From Apteryx mantelli (taxonomy: Eukaryota; Chordata; Aves; Apterygiformes; Apterygidae), in contig NC_089981.1 in NCBI RefSeq assembly GCF_036417845.1, positions 40,368,668 through 40,432,667 of the forward strand: DNA of 64,000 nt, given 5' to 3'. Position 1 is the first letter of the stretch, and each line of letters starts with the position of its first letter. A program made the translations under genes and the position numbers. Of this stretch, positions 36,801 through 49,949 are shown one piece after another. The notes under the pieces are model-generated. The model saw only the letters and a list, made by a program, of their open reading frames with translations, was not told the DNA's origin and did not search any database.

Positions 36801-36999
36801 GTTCTCAGTCTTCTGTGGAATTAAGTTGGAAAAATGTCTTATCCAGGATAGATGTTTAAACAGTAGTGAATGTGATCACTGGAGAATCCCAGCCTTAACA
36901 TTTCTCTTATTGGGATGATTTCCAATTTTGACATTTAAAAGGTCCATTTTAAAAAGCAGAAATAGAATTTTTAGGCTCCAGGACTAATTAATGGGATGT

Positions 37000-38900
37000 C
37001 TTAAATAAGTACAAAAGTTTGAAACTAAGAAGGAAACATCACATGTCTCCCTAGAGAGAGAGTAAGAACTGTCAAAAGCCACCTTGAGCTAGACACAAAG
37101 CAAAGGAAGTAAAACAAATAGAAAAAGATCTTGCAATCAAATAAATAATTGCAGAACTAGTAAATGGAGAAGATGGGGGGAAGGTGCTCTGTGCAATAGA
37201 TGGATACAATTAAATGTATCATAGATGTGGCTCCAAAACTAAGAAAGTACTTTGTCTTTGTTTTCAGGAAGGATGATTAGTTTGGACCTGATCAACCTGA
37301 TACCTTTCTGCCTTTATTCAATACCTGGAGTGAACAAAGGCAAGATGACTAGAAGCTTTGAGATGTGAACAAAAAGTAATTACTACATTCAAGGTGGATT
37401 CAAACCTTTAAGAGTTCAGTGGATGTGCCTGAGGGGTTACATCTTTCCCAGAATTCTGCTAGAACTTGTACATGAAGTTACAGTGTGGAAATAAGGATTT
37501 TTATAAATTGGTGAAGTCTGAGTACAGTCTATCTGACTAAAGAACAGAGAATCTTCTGAGGCACAGGCAGACATGCTAATCTGACCTCAATAAGTATGCA
37601 GGACTGTAACAGAAATTGGGAAGCAGAGAATGAGCAAGAATATAGAAATAAATGTAAAGTGGAAAAAAATCCAATACAGGGTTTTCAAAGATTGTGCCAG
37701 ATTTATATGATACCTTTAAGTAATGAGGTAACTGATTTCCTTGATAAAAAAATGCAAGAAATCTAATTTATTTGATGCCATGGTCTACAGGGAATTAGTT
37801 AAACTAGAGGAGATAGAGATTAGTATAAGAATTGTAAAATTATACAAGCAACTGCATTACAGGGAGATAGCAGCAAGTGATGCTGTAAAAGAAAGAAAGG
37901 TTGAAGTGGGGTTATTAAGAGTTTTTCAAGGATGGGTCTTGGGACCAGTCTTGCATAATATTTTTATTAGTGACCTTGACTTAGAAAGTAGGAGAGAGTT
38001 AATGAAGTAGTTTTCTGTTACTAACACATAGTTGAGACATCAATAAAAGGAAGAATAAAATATTGTGCAAGAAGAATTGTATGACCTTGAAGACTAAGCA
38101 ATAAAACGGAATGGAACAAAGTACAAGGTTATTCACCTAAGGATTAAACATAATCCACTTTGTTGTAAACTGGCTTCATAAATTAGAGAGGAGTGAGACA
38201 AAGAAAGATGCAAGTAGCTTGGTCCAGATAAACTTGCTATGTTTCCTTTGTCTACAAATTCAGTTATCTTATGGCAGAAAAGGATTGGGTTGATCTGATG
38301 TAATATATTTTTTGAAAACCTGTATATTGTATTTTACAATATGAGACACCAGTGTGATGCAGCTGGGGAAAAGGCCAATGCAAGCCAAGATGTAGCGAGA
38401 GAAGTGTCAGTAGAGAAGGGCATTAATAGCGGCTGTATGTGTGGAATCAAGGGTACAGTTCTGGTCACTCATGTGCAAGAAGGATAAACTTAGGCAGAGA
38501 TGGGTTCAGTGAAGGTTTGCTACAATGAAAAGGTTATACAAGGGGAGACAGAAAAATTTGTCATGTTTAGTAAAATGATGGCAAACTAGCAGTATGATTT
38601 GCTGCCTGTAAAACTCACAGGGGTTTGCCCTATGTGGTGGAAAAAAATTTAAGCTAACAGTCTTGGCACAAGAACAAATGGGCATAGATTGGTGATGAAT
38701 GCATTTAGGCTAGAAATTAAAAAAACTTTTTAGTCATAGGAAGAGTAAGATTCTGAAGCAGACTTTCAGTTAGAAAATTTTTGTTCCTGTCAAAAGTCAG
38801 AGGCAAAAATATGACTAGTTTAAGATGAAGATTAATCTGGACAAGACATATTTACCTGTGGTAAAAGAAAACTGGACAGTTCAGGAGGGCCTTTGAGTCC
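37000..38900 (+). mobile_element. Long decayed ancient CR1 LINE with reverse-transcriptase trace
   Basis: Successive blocks follow an old CR1 ORF2 in order: ATGGTCTACAGGGAATTAGT; GGATGGGTCTTGGGACCAGT; AATATTTTTATTAGTGACC; AATGGAACAAAGTACAAGG; CAGTGTGATGCAGCTGGGG; GGCACAAGAACAAATGGGCA; and a 3' block near 38700-38860. Translated, 37741-38010 contains GWVLGPVLHNIFISDLD. This corresponds to the CR1/LINE reverse-transcriptase stretch normally reading GVPQGSVLGP...NIFINDLDSG. The catalytic region further on and the rest of the frame are broken by stops and indels, so no functional protein remains. It is far older than the copy at 10.85 kb and probably predates modern birds. Ends are approximate. 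Confidence 0.75.
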
Positions 38901-41900
38901 TGGGTTCAGGGACTCATGTGTTTTTTCACGGGGATGAATGAAGGATCAGTGAAGTAGCCCTGTGTCCCTGGAGTTCTCAGTTAAACATATATAAAGTAGA
39001 AATCACTTCACATTTGTACTAAAGAACATTTTGTGACTGTACTTGGTGCTGCACTCTGAGCGCCTGAAAAGTGAGATGGGCATTTGGCAGGGGTGATGTT
39101 TGCACGAAGCAGAGCGAATGTCCCCTTTCAGTGACAGGAGTATGTCAGCAGGAATGAGTCTAACTGACAGCAGTGAAGTGACTGGATTTCCTGCAGTCTT
39201 TTTAACAAGAATGTCATTTGAGAACTCACGTAAGCACATGAATACATGATAAATAGCATCCCAGTTCTCTCTAGAGAAGTGGACCTGTGAAGAACCAGTG
39301 CATCAGGGTGTATTGTGTGTTTCTGGGGAGGGATGGCTAGAGGTGCTGGGGGGTTCGCCTTACTGTCTTAACTTCATGGATTTTTTTTTCCTCTTCCTTG
39401 TCTGTCTTTTTGTAGTTTCCTGACTTTCTAGCTTTCAGATCACATCATGAAATTTCACAGCTCCCAATTTTATAATGGGCACATTTATAAACACTATAAT
39501 ATAATTTATAGGTGTTCAGTTTTATAAAAGAAGGAGGTATCCCAGCACGTGTCAAAAGCAGCCTAAGTATTTTTTTCCTAATTTGGGGACTTGTCAGGTT
39601 ATTGTTCCTGGGAAGAAGATGAAGCATTTATGATTTAGCAAACAATTTATTTACCAAACGATGTATTTTGAAAAAAATCCCATTTGTTCATGAACAGTTC
39701 TGAGATGAAAATGAAAATGAAGGACTTGTAGAAAAAATGATCACAAGTCATGCCTCAGTTGCAGTTTCTGGGAAAAACCTTGCTTCAGTCTGCCTTTGTC
39801 TTACACAAACTGATTTCTAACGTACTGCAGGCACAGCATCCTCTCATACACTGTCATTTCCACCATTTTGAGGAATCAAATAGACTGATATGTGATTCAG
39901 AAGCACAGTTTGGTCATGTCTGTGTGCTGAAAATTTACCAGGATCCTGAAAATTGTAGAAATTCCAGTATCGAGCACTTGATTCGTTGAGTCCCTGCATC
40001 TTCCCCCTTCCCCTCTAGAAATGGAGAAAGATACCATTTTTTTATAACAATTCATTTTTCTTCTAGCCCTCGTGTCCTCAGATGCAGCATTCCAGAAAGT
40101 TGAACTCAGAATTTAGAACAGCACACTTTTGTTCTTGCAAAAAATCAAACTTGAATGGCACAGAATAGGGCTGTCTTTCATGAAGCAATGAAACGACTGC
40201 TCGTCAGCTGCTTCTTGCAGGTCAGTTTTGTCAGGGAGTGAGAATGAATTCAAGCTAGCTCAACATCTACAGCACAGAGAAATTTTACACTGTGCTGCAA
40301 GGCAGAAAGCAGTACTGAGGGAATACGCGGGGCTATGGTGCAGTCCAAGTCCTTGGTAACCTAGCATATCTCCTTGGTTCTCCTTAATATTCCTCTAGTG
40401 CAAATGGTGGCGACTGTCCTATCCTTTCCTCCCTACTTTCGGATTTTTTTTATCTGCACCTGTGATATGAACTAAAGATTTTCATACCTGTATTTGCACT
40501 AGGAGTTGTCTTGGTTTAAAGAAAGCTGCCTGTAGAAGAACATTCTGCTGTTGTTAATGGTGAAAAAGATGTTTTCCATCATTAAATGTAGCAGCTGCCA
40601 TTGTCCTACAGCAGCTTGGATGCAAACAGCTAAAAACGTACTCGCACAGTTTCCAAAAGGGGAAGAGCAGCTTTCCCTGATTTTGAAAGAATGCTGCTTG
40701 TGGGAAGCTGGAACAATATGGAAAGAATACATATAGTATAGATGTGTTTTGTACAGTCTGCACTGTAATGTACGTAATGGTTCACAGAACCATAAAAAAG
40801 TGTAGTGGAGTTTGCACATAGGAAAGAGACAAGAGGTCTGTCTTTTTAATGATATTTTGTAAGTACTTTGAAGAGATAGTATCCGGTTTCCATTGGTATA
40901 CAAAAGGCTCTAACACCCATGTTATCTGCAAAGCTTTACATGGAACGTATATTTAATTTGCAGAAACATACAGGAAGAAGAGAAGATTTCAGTATTAAAA
41001 ACAGAAATGTGGGATCTTAATTATTTTTGTCCCCTCGGGTCTCCTTAAACAATGAACACCAGCAGCACAAATCTAGGGGGCTAATTCCAGCATACTTCTG
41101 TATTCCCCTGTATATATCTTCCCAAAACTGCTATTGACTCCTCAGTGATTCTACCTGAGACTTTTTTGTTTACAGAACAATTTAATATCATGTCCCTACT
41201 GTAACTTTACCAGTATTTGGACACTTTATTATGTAATGATGCTCTGTAATGTGGTCAGAAAGTCAAGATTGCCAGTCCTGTTGATGTGCAGAGCTTTTCC
41301 AGAAGCGAGTTCCTGTGTTCACTAGGAAACCAAACGTCTGCCATTTCTCCCTGTCCAGCCTCAGTTTAAGGCTTTGTAATGTTTAGGAGCCAGTCTGTTC
41401 TTTGTATTACTAAATAGTGAATATTGATTCGAGCAATAGCATTACTCACTGAAGGTGAAGCTGACTTCTGAAGCTTGGATCACAGTATGTGAAGAGAAAG
41501 AGTTCTGCTGGCCACCTGACCGTGCCAGGTTGGGGCAGGCGGTCGGAGGGAGCCCCGTTCTCACAGTGTCTCTGTTGGCAGCTCTCAGGCAGTGAAACGT
41601 CTGTGGCCTTTTGCTGTGGGCAAGGGTCTTGGTTCTTAGGCCTTGGGTTTTAAGAATTCATCATAATATTACATAATCCAGCAGTGCTAGCACTGCATTG
41701 AAGCTATGGAAGTTAGAGCTGATTTATTAGTTAATAAAAACAAAGATCCACCTTACTTTTTTCCAGATGTGTATTAAACTAAAAAGAACAGCTTTTCCCC
41801 ACAGCCACATCACCCTTGTTTTGGAAGATGTAGATTCAGCACAGTGGCTTTTATGCTCAAGTTGCATTAGGAGCAGCAGAACAGGATACACATTGTTTTC

Positions 41901-44900
41901 TATGGGTGGCTTTAAATTTTCATGTAAGTAGTTTGATTATCATTTCATAGTAGTCTTTTGTCCTTTTTCTGAGCAAAATGATTTGGTCTTTCCTTTAGTA
42001 ACTGATTGGTTTCTTGCCATGTATCTCCCTATCAGAGCCCCTATTTCTGCTGCTTGCTGTGATAAAACACCCCTTGGGTATGTTCCCAACACTGAATCCA
42101 CTGGGAGGAGACCGAAAATTTCATTAGATATTCCAAAGGCTTCTTTAGACTGAAATGTCTCCGTAAATCCATTAGTGTCCATATATAATTTACTCTACAT
42201 GTTTCTCTTTTGGAGCTGTCACATGTCTTTGACAGTACCCTGCTTTCTTTAAAAACTTAAACATGACCATATATAACTGCTTTTTCTTAGAACAGTGAAA
42301 CCGTTTGCTCTTTCATGAATTTATAAAATGTTTTTAATTATAAATCAAACAATGAGTAATTTCTTTTCCTTGGCAATCCAAGAGAATAATCAGTCAGTTG
42401 ACTTCATCTGCTTGGCAAAGCAACATCCAAAGGGGAAGCAGCATCCTTAGTTTAGCTCCTCTGAGAACACTTGCCCCTTCCCTGTCTACCAAAATACCAG
42501 CCCTTAGCTCAAGGGTCTAATTTAATTTCAGAAGTCGTGGTGTCACAAAGGTGGTGTCACAAATGATCTCTATAATATGCTTTGTGGCCTAAAAGGTCCC
42601 TCTAAGGAAGTTTTTTATGTGGTAGCAACAGTGACAGTTTTGGTACAGACCAGTTGCTGCTGTTGAATAGTGTACGGGCTAACCTGTCAAAGTTATGTCT
42701 GAACACTGCTGGCCTCCTCTTTGTACTACTTCTCATCAACAGTATGCTGTATAAGACAAAAAAAAGTTTGTTCCAATGCAAACAAAGCAGGATGTAACCA
42801 GACCCCAAAGGAATGGGGCTTTATACATCATAGCAAACTCTATAGACCAAGGAACAACAGGCTGGTTGCCTAAAACAATGGCAACTTAAAAGAGAGTGGA
42901 GGGTTCACTCTGTATCTCCTGTCTCCCAGTGGGAGATGCACTATCAGTAGTGACTTCTTCCTGTGATTTATATGAAAGGAGTCTGCAACATCCTTTTGGT
43001 TGCCAGCAAGATGTGAATCTAGATTACAAGAGCCTGTTCTAGCAGACTCTGCATGAGATAAAGGACAGAATAGGGGCTCAGTGTCACAGAAAAAATCCCT
43101 CCAGGATTGAGTCAGAGGTACGTTAATGGGGGAACGCAAGCATTGTTGCTAAATCTGTGGAGCGAGTGATTTCAGGACTTTGCCCTTTCCCTCCCCTTTT
43201 TCTCATTGTCCAGTCCTAATTCATTTTGTGGCTTCTGCATTCACATCGTGGTCTCATCCCAGCAACTTGCTGTTAGGAGACTCAAATTCTGTTTGTGTGA
43301 GGAGATGGTAAAACTGTGTGCATACTCTGATGATCGCTGCCACATGCTAAGTTTGTGCTGCAGCAGCTTATAATAAGGTAGACCTTAGTCATCCATCTGT
43401 CTTTCATAGAGGACCTTGCATATCTATTTCCCTGATTTCCAAAAGAAACTGCAGGCAATTAAAATCATCTCAAGGTCTCCCTGGCTTCCTGCTTCTAATC
43501 TACATTCTCAAGAATGAAACAAAACTGTGAGAGGAAATTGTGTTTGGTCCTATACTTTTTAAAGGCCTGGAGGGGAAGAGCAGGGAGAAAAAGAAAATGA
43601 GATGTATTTATAAACCAAGAACTCAGTGTATATTTGTCTGACATTTCAAGGTCTTATTTGAGCAGACACTCTGATGTAAAGAATAGTTATATGTGCTTCA
43701 TCTTCCTTATTCCTCTTTCCAGTCCCTTAATAAGAGGCTACAATGCTATAACTAATATTCCAAGTGACTTTAATATATTTTTCCTATTTTACCTTATTCT
43801 TTTGCTGCAGTATTTTGTATATGGTTGTTTTTATTTTGAACTATATTTTTGTAGTTCTTTTCTGGATTAAAAGAGGGAAAAATGCAATGAAATAGTCAAT
43901 TTGGACTAATGGAGATGGGTTTGATAATCATTCACCATCTCTGCTGCCAGGGCTGGACAGACTCTTACCTCTGAAGGCAGATGACTGTTAACAAAACCTG
44001 TCATAGTACTGCCCACCACTTGAGATTGCCCCTCTAATGGGAAATAAGCTCTGCAAGTCAGGTCATTTGTGCTGCTAAATATCCAACAATTTAAAAAAAA
44101 AAAAAAGGAATTAGGAGGGACAGTCAGGGGTTGGGGCTTTAGACTAGGAGTCTGTTCTTCCCCTGACCTTAAGCTCACTTCTCTCTGGACCCCAGCTAAC
44201 AATTGCAGCCTGGTTTAGCTACTGTGGCTGAAATGGTGCTGCTTTAGCCCTCCTCCTGCCAGAGCTTAATGCTAGAGCACCTGCTGAATGGGGCACGTTT
44301 CTAGTCCACAGCCCTCTGGTTTAGCATAGACACAAAGTAAACTACACACGCTGAAAATAAACTGCAGCAGCCAAGGAGCGTGTATATGTCCTCCTCAGCC
44401 GTTGCTGCTCCGCGGGCAGTAACACCTTTGCGAGTGCAAGACTGACAGCTGGAATTAGAAACCACTTTAGCCAAAAGGTGCCTCTGCCTCCAGCCATAAA
44501 TGCTGTGAGTTGGAGCACTCTCTTTTGTTTCTTCTCCTTTCAGGCTTCTGCTACAGACTCTTCACTAGGCAAAGTCTTTGAGTGAGGGGCTATTTTATAC
44601 AGCGCTTTATTACAACAGAGCCCTGATCTCTGTAAGGGTCCTTCAGCACAACTGTTGAACCAGCAGTCCTGTTTAAGAATACTGGGAGCAGGCTCTTGGG
44701 TGAAAAAATTGCATTTGTGTATTTTTATGCTAAGTGGCCGTTTGTTTCCAGGGAATGTGCTCATGTGTGAATTATACATATTTACACAAAGGTGTATAAA
44801 TAATACATGAAACCAAGATTGCATTTCATCTGCCTAGTGAGAAAAAGCTTAGCTATTTGTGTTTTTTCCCTGATACTTATTGAACACTAAATTAAGAAGG

Positions 44901-45336
44901 AATAGAGAAGAGATGTGGCTGGCTTCCTTGTTAAATCATGCCTGATGTGATCAGGGAAGGTGACAGAATTTGAATTTTCCCAAGCAAGTGTGAAACCTCT
45001 GGCAAATGAGGAAGCAGATAATAACAACAATTCTGTGAGCTGAAGACAGTTTTTTTTTTTTTTTTTTTTGCTCATCCCTTAAGATACCTTTCCTAGTGAC
45101 ATCCCGATGACTGGTGCATGTGTTATCATTCCAACCACTTTCCCACTTGCGTATGATGTGTAGAATGGTTTTGAGAGCCCTGGAGCGTGAATGTGCCACT
45201 TGAATTGCTGTGTTGCTGCTTTCAGACATCTGTGTTTTTGCTGCCTCCAACAGGATCATACTGAAAATGTCCCTGATTATTTAACACAAACTGAAACAGG
45301 GAACTAATGAACCTCAGACTTCTTTCTTTCCTGTAG
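38901..45336. other. Unannotated DNA, no gene seen
   Basis: AT-rich unique sequence. Minus-strand open frames reach 134 codons (40499-40903) without motifs. The A tract at about 44092-44106 is simple sequence. 44240-44470 is slightly GC-richer with a few CpGs but has no exon structure I would defend. Confidence 0.45.
45050..45069 (+). repeat. Poly-T tract (20 T)
   Basis: A pure T run, equivalent to a poly-A tail on the minus strand. No recognisable retrotransposon body adjoins it. Confidence 0.85.
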
Positions 45337-45375
45337 GGCTGTCGGTGCTGTTTGGCTGTCAGTTTTCTCTGCAAG
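45337..45375 (+). other. Candidate 39-nt microexon
   Basis: A pyrimidine-rich acceptor (TTCTTTCTTTCCTGTAG) is followed after 39 nt by CTGCAAG and GTAAGA, a strong donor. The length is a multiple of three. In frame 1 it reads GCRCCLAVSFLCK without a stop. It may be a cassette microexon or lncRNA exon. Chance pairing of good sites is also plausible in 64 kb. Confidence 0.3.
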
Positions 45376-46269
45376 GTAAGATGGCCTTCTCATCTATGAA
45401 TATTTCACCTCATCTTTTTACTGTTTGTTGGGCTGGAGTCACGCTGTGCCAAACATTATGATGTTTCAAGACAAAGTTAGAAAATTAAATGTATTTAGCA
45501 ATGCTGCAAAAGTATAAAGTTGAACCAGCACAGTCAGGAGATTTCTATTAACCCTAACATCTCCAATCAGAGGTTTTTCTCAGCCTGAGTGTGTGAGTGA
45601 CTGGGGAGGCGATCTGTTCCCCAGGGACTGTCAGATGGAAAGCAAAAGTTGGAATTGTTGGAAGAGTTTACTGAAATGTCTTCCTTCAAGCTGTGCGTAC
45701 ATCCATCTGAGAAAGGGCAGTGTGTCTGATTGAAGGGAAAAGCTTAGTTCTGCATGAGATTTAGCACCGAGCAGTTAGATTTGTTAGGCATACTCTTGAA
45801 TATGAAACTGTTGTGTGAGCTTTGGAAGCACAAGGCTAGCTCTGGGACTCTATAATGTGTTCATTACTTTTGTTTTGGGGATGGCTCATCAGTTAAGACT
45901 GCACAAACTGCTTGAAATCAGGCCTGTGACTAAACAAAATGGGGAGAATTTCCACTCCAGTTGCCCTTAAGGTGATGCACCCTGAGACGATCTCTCCAGA
46001 CTCGAGCTCCAACATCAAATGTTTCACTCATGAATGACCAAGTTTGCCTTTCTCCCCTCCTTTCTCTCAAGCTGCATTCTGCCCATCAGCGTTACAGCAT
46101 TTCCTTCTCCCTCCTCTCCTCTTGCTCTGTCCCAGAAGTTTCCTGCAGCTCTATTGCTGTACTTGCTGCCCTCACACTATTCATGCAGTGCATAAAATGT
46201 GGGTTGAGGGTTTTGTTTGTTTTCCTCCTCCCCACCCCCATAGCCTCTCAGGCATCTTCCGATGATGAA
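45376..46269. other. Unannotated DNA, no gene seen
   Basis: No repeat or exon is recognised beyond the donor at its left edge. A pyrimidine-rich stretch at 46040-46250 leaves open frames with no domain. Confidence 0.45.
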
Positions 46270-46950
46270 TAGGCTGCAAAATAGACAGTGTGGAAGATAA
46301 ATACGCTGGGGAGATTTCAGCGTGTATCACAAACTGGAGACGACTTCCCGAGAGTCCCCACTGCATTAGTGAGCCACTCTGCTGCCATTCAGCACAGCTG
46401 TTCAGGACAGGCCTCAAGCTTTCCCTTACGACTGCCTGTGACCCCCTTTTATACTTTTGCATACTTTGTTGGCACTCGTTATTACTACAGTCACGCCTTC
46501 AATAATTGTATGTGTGAAGCACCTGAACACCCTGTTCACAGCACTACCACAGCCATTAAAAGATATGGCCAACAATAAAAATCTCCATATTAAAAGAGCA
46601 GAAAAGGCAACTGAAAAAAGTAGCATTGTTACAAACAGAGGATCCCGCATATATGCAGATGGTAATTAAAATGCAGTAGGCTTCTGGAAGCAACTCTGTT
46701 TTCTAAACATGGATTTGCTTTGTATTGAATGCACCTTCTATGGCAGTAGAGACTATATCTAGTGAATGGAAAAGCAATTAGCACCCTTTCTGTGCATGCA
46801 TTTAATAGCTACACAATGATATTGAGTACAATAGGCACTTTTCTGCAGCAGAAATATGCTCCATGGAGATACCAATTTGTATATATATGCATTCATGCAA
46901 TCAAGATTTCCCGTGAGCTATGTGACAGTCACTTATCCAAAATGTAGTGT
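46270..46950. promoter_or_regulatory. Candidate conserved non-coding element, longest in window
   Basis: A long unique stretch with TTTTATACTTTTGCATACTT (octamer-like), CAATAATTGTATGTG, GCCATTAAAAGATATGGCC, CTCCATATTAAAAG (CArG-like), CAGATGGTAATTAAAATG and ATGCATTCATGCAATC motifs. It has very little simple sequence and no repeat. Of all stretches in the window it most resembles a deeply conserved enhancer. Texture only. Confidence 0.4.
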
Positions 46951-47019
46951 GATTTAGCCCTGTATGCTCACTCACAGCAGACTGAGAAGTCTCTTGGGTT
47001 TTAAACTTCTATGAGCTCT

Positions 47020-47265
47020 GTGGCTTACTGAGAAAGGGTGAACTGGTCAGCAGGTCTGCCCAGAGTCTGAGCTGTGCCACTGACTTGTTTTGTGGCTTTA
47101 GGCAGATCAGTTGATCTGCTGCTTTGGTCCCTTTTTCTGCAAAATGGAAATGAGAGTTCTTGCCCTTTTCATAGTGCTGGAGTGAAGCTTTGTAGAAATA
47201 CTCTGAAATCTTCTGGTGAAAGGCCCAGCAGAAGAGCAAAGGCAGTGCTATCTACCTTCCACATC
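47020..47265 (+). mobile_element. MIR-like SINE, sense, nearly complete
   Basis: GAGCTGTGCCACTGACTTG, then TTTGTGGCTTTAGGCAGATC, then CTTTTTCTGCAAAATGGAAA, then CTTTTCATAGTGCTGGAGTG and TTTGTAGAAATACTCTGAAA, then TGGTGAAAGGCCC reproduce MIR in order ('ctctgccactgacttgctgtgtgaccttgggcaagtcac...catctgtaaaatgggga...ttcatagggttgttgtgag...gtaaagcgctttgaga...gatgaaaggcgct'). This is the clearest MIR in the window. Confidence 0.8.
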
Positions 47266-48689
47266 TGTAACAGCTAGATGTGTTTTTTCAGTTGTAGTCA
47301 ATGAATGAGTTAGTAGCAGTGGCTTTGAAGGAAGTCAAAATGTGTCAGCAGAACATTATGGTTTTCTGCAGGGAGGAATACAGCCTTACAGCACCTCACA
47401 TCAACCAGGTTAATTTTGTACATGCTGAAGTGAACCCACACTCGGGCTACCCCGGGGACAACGAGCAGGGCTGGTTGGGGAAACGTGGAAGGCAGGATGA
47501 GCAAATGCCCCGTATCTCGTCTGATGTTGTCTGTAGAGTTCTGAACACGTTTTCTAGGCAAGACCAGGATGCTAAGAGAAACCCCATTATAAAGGATTTC
47601 GTTGTTGCACAGGGAACTAGTTCTTTTTACCCATAACTTGCTAGATTGGAAGGGGCTAAAAACAGGACAATGTAAGGTCTGTTTTGCTGAACTTGTGATT
47701 TTTGCTGTCAAAATCCCCAGTGAATAATTGGGTACAAAGCTATCATACCAGCACTCCTGGTGACACTCATTAGCTCTTACTGGCTATCCCTTACTGGCTC
47801 CCAGCAGAGACTAAGGACTGAAAGGCCCTGAATACTCAGCTCTTTCTGGTGGGACTTTTTGCAGGTCAGGATTTGTGCAGAGTGGGAGGTTGGGCTTGTT
47901 TTGAGGCTTAATGAGGCTTCAGCCTCCAGGGCTTTGTCAGCAGCATGTTTCAATGGCTCTAAAGTCAGACATCAAAAGAAGCAAATGAATCTATCATTGC
48001 AGATTAGAAATTGATTCTGAGGGTACAAATTGAAACTAAAGTCATAAAATGCAAGACGTGGGCCAGTGCTCCCCTCATTTGTTAACTGGGAATCTGTCCT
48101 CACTGCTGCCTTACTTCCTCCTGAGAGTTTCCATTTTATTTTCTGCAAGTGTCCTAGGAGTGTAGATGTGTGTAGATGTCCAAGTGTATTTATTACTGAG
48201 CACAAAATCCATCACATTGCTGCATGAGCAGACAGATTGGTAGATCCATTCACAAAGGCAAGTAGACCTAGCTGCAAAACATACTTTGGATTGTTTCTGT
48301 AGTCTTACTGTGTGCCTGTGGGTGCCTGCATTTCTCCTTTCTTATCGCTGAGCTTTTCCTAGTGATAATGCAATAATCTTTCCTTTAAGCCTTTCACCAG
48401 ATTCTGTTGCTAATTCTGCTTGTTTATGAAAACCAGTTTCTCTGTCTGATATCAATACTAGCAAGGTCCAGTTGTTCTTTATTTCATTTTACAATATGTC
48501 ACTTACAATAGTGATCCAATAGTCACTATTTGATGCCACATTCTTAAGGATGTTTTCAAGAAAGAAAGAGAGGAGACAGGAGACAAAACCAAGCTCTCAA
48601 TTTCCCAGTCTCTAGGAGAAATCATCGTACAGCCAAGGCTGGGTCTTTGAAAGCACAAGGGCTTCTCAGGTTATGAAATGCTCAAACAT
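47266..48689. other. Unannotated DNA, no gene seen
   Basis: Open frames on both strands around 47301-47711 (111 and 133 codons) overlap each other and lack motifs. No repeat was recognised. Confidence 0.45.
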
Positions 48690-48870
48690 TAGCTCAGCAT
48701 GGCTGAGCCAGGGCGTAGGGAGATATGTGAACCCATTAATCATTGCAGAACAGCTGCCAGCTCACTGACTTTAATTGGGGCCTTCTAATATTTAAGCTGT
48801 TTGGAGGGTTTTTTTGGTACTGCTGATAAAGAATTTCATTCCCCTCTCATGAGGCTGTGAAGAGACAGTA
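48690..48870. promoter_or_regulatory. Candidate conserved non-coding element
   Basis: Unique sequence with CCCATTAATCATTGCAGAAC, GACTTTAATTGGGGCC and TCTAATATTTAAGC motifs. Texture only. Confidence 0.3.
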
Positions 48871-49609
48871 GAGGTGTGAACTTAATTCAAGGTTGCTGAA
48901 TGACTTGCAGCTACTGGGGGAAATGATGTTACTCAGCATTGTTTTCCTTCTGAAATTGCTGTCTTGGCTGCATCTCTCGTATCTTTATATATTTGTCTCT
49001 TTAAATTTCCTGTTCCTCAGACCACTCTATCTTCACAATTTTCAGTCATTGCATTTTTATTAAAGATTTCCATGGAAGTAAATGGTTTTAAAGGGCATAT
49101 CTTTCCAGTATCCCTGTCCTGAGAGGAGGAAGTCGAGGGTGGAACCATTTCTTAAAGAGAAGGGGAGGACTGGAAAGTTATGGTACTGTCAGTGTAATAG
49201 GTTGAGAAATCATTCATCAGAACTCATATTACATCTCAAATGATAATGGAAGATTATTATACTTAAAAGAGTTCTTTTTGCTCACCATGATGTGTCTGTT
49301 CAACAAGGGACACACTTTGTTGCTCGCATGTAATCCAATTTCCCCAAATACAGTACTAAGAATTCACTCCCCCATCTGCCTCTTCTGCTCAGTCCCAGCC
49401 CATGGGGCAGCTTGAAGAGTTCTTCACCTGCTGCCTTCTTCCCAACAGCTGAAAGCGGGGAGATTTGCAGGAGGAGAAGGAGCAAAACAGGCAAATCCCC
49501 CTGTGCTTGCAGGGTGGCAGTGGCCTACTTCAGATCTGCCTTTCCATGGGGTGGCAGGTGAACAGGATTTCTGTCTTTTTCAGAAGCGTTCTCTTCCAGC
49601 TTCATTCAG

Positions 49610-49870
49610 TTTAAACATTTAAAGTGTTGCCAGCTCATATTACCAAGTACATGCAAGACAGTAGAGCTGAATCAGATCTCGTGAGTCTTTATGCCAATAT
49701 ATCTGCTTTGATTTCTGTGGAATTAATCATCTCCTTATAGTGGAATTAATATGAGGGGAATCCAGCCCCCTCAACACAGCTTGATGTTGTGCTGCTTTTG
49801 CATCTGGTTACTTTATCAGTTCAATTTGTAGCCCTTTGCGTACACTGAATATTCTTTGTAGGTCGGCTGC
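49610..49870. promoter_or_regulatory. Candidate conserved non-coding element
   Basis: Unique AT-rich stretch with GTTTAAACATTTAAAG, GTGGAATTAATCATC, AGTGGAATTAATATGAG (a partial repeat of the previous motif about 30 bp apart) and TATCAGTTCAATTTG. It lies just upstream of the exon-like segment at 49950. Texture only. Confidence 0.3.
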
Positions 49871-49949
49871 CATGAAGGGAGCCTACATGTGTGCAGTGTT
49901 TAATTGGTCTCTCAGCTCTTTCCCGTTTTCTGCTTTGTTTTGCTTACAG

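Noticed and set aside
37741-38010. 89-codon frame with reverse-transcriptase-like residues as a possible gene
   Set aside because: It is a fragment of a heavily decayed CR1 LINE and not a functional gene.
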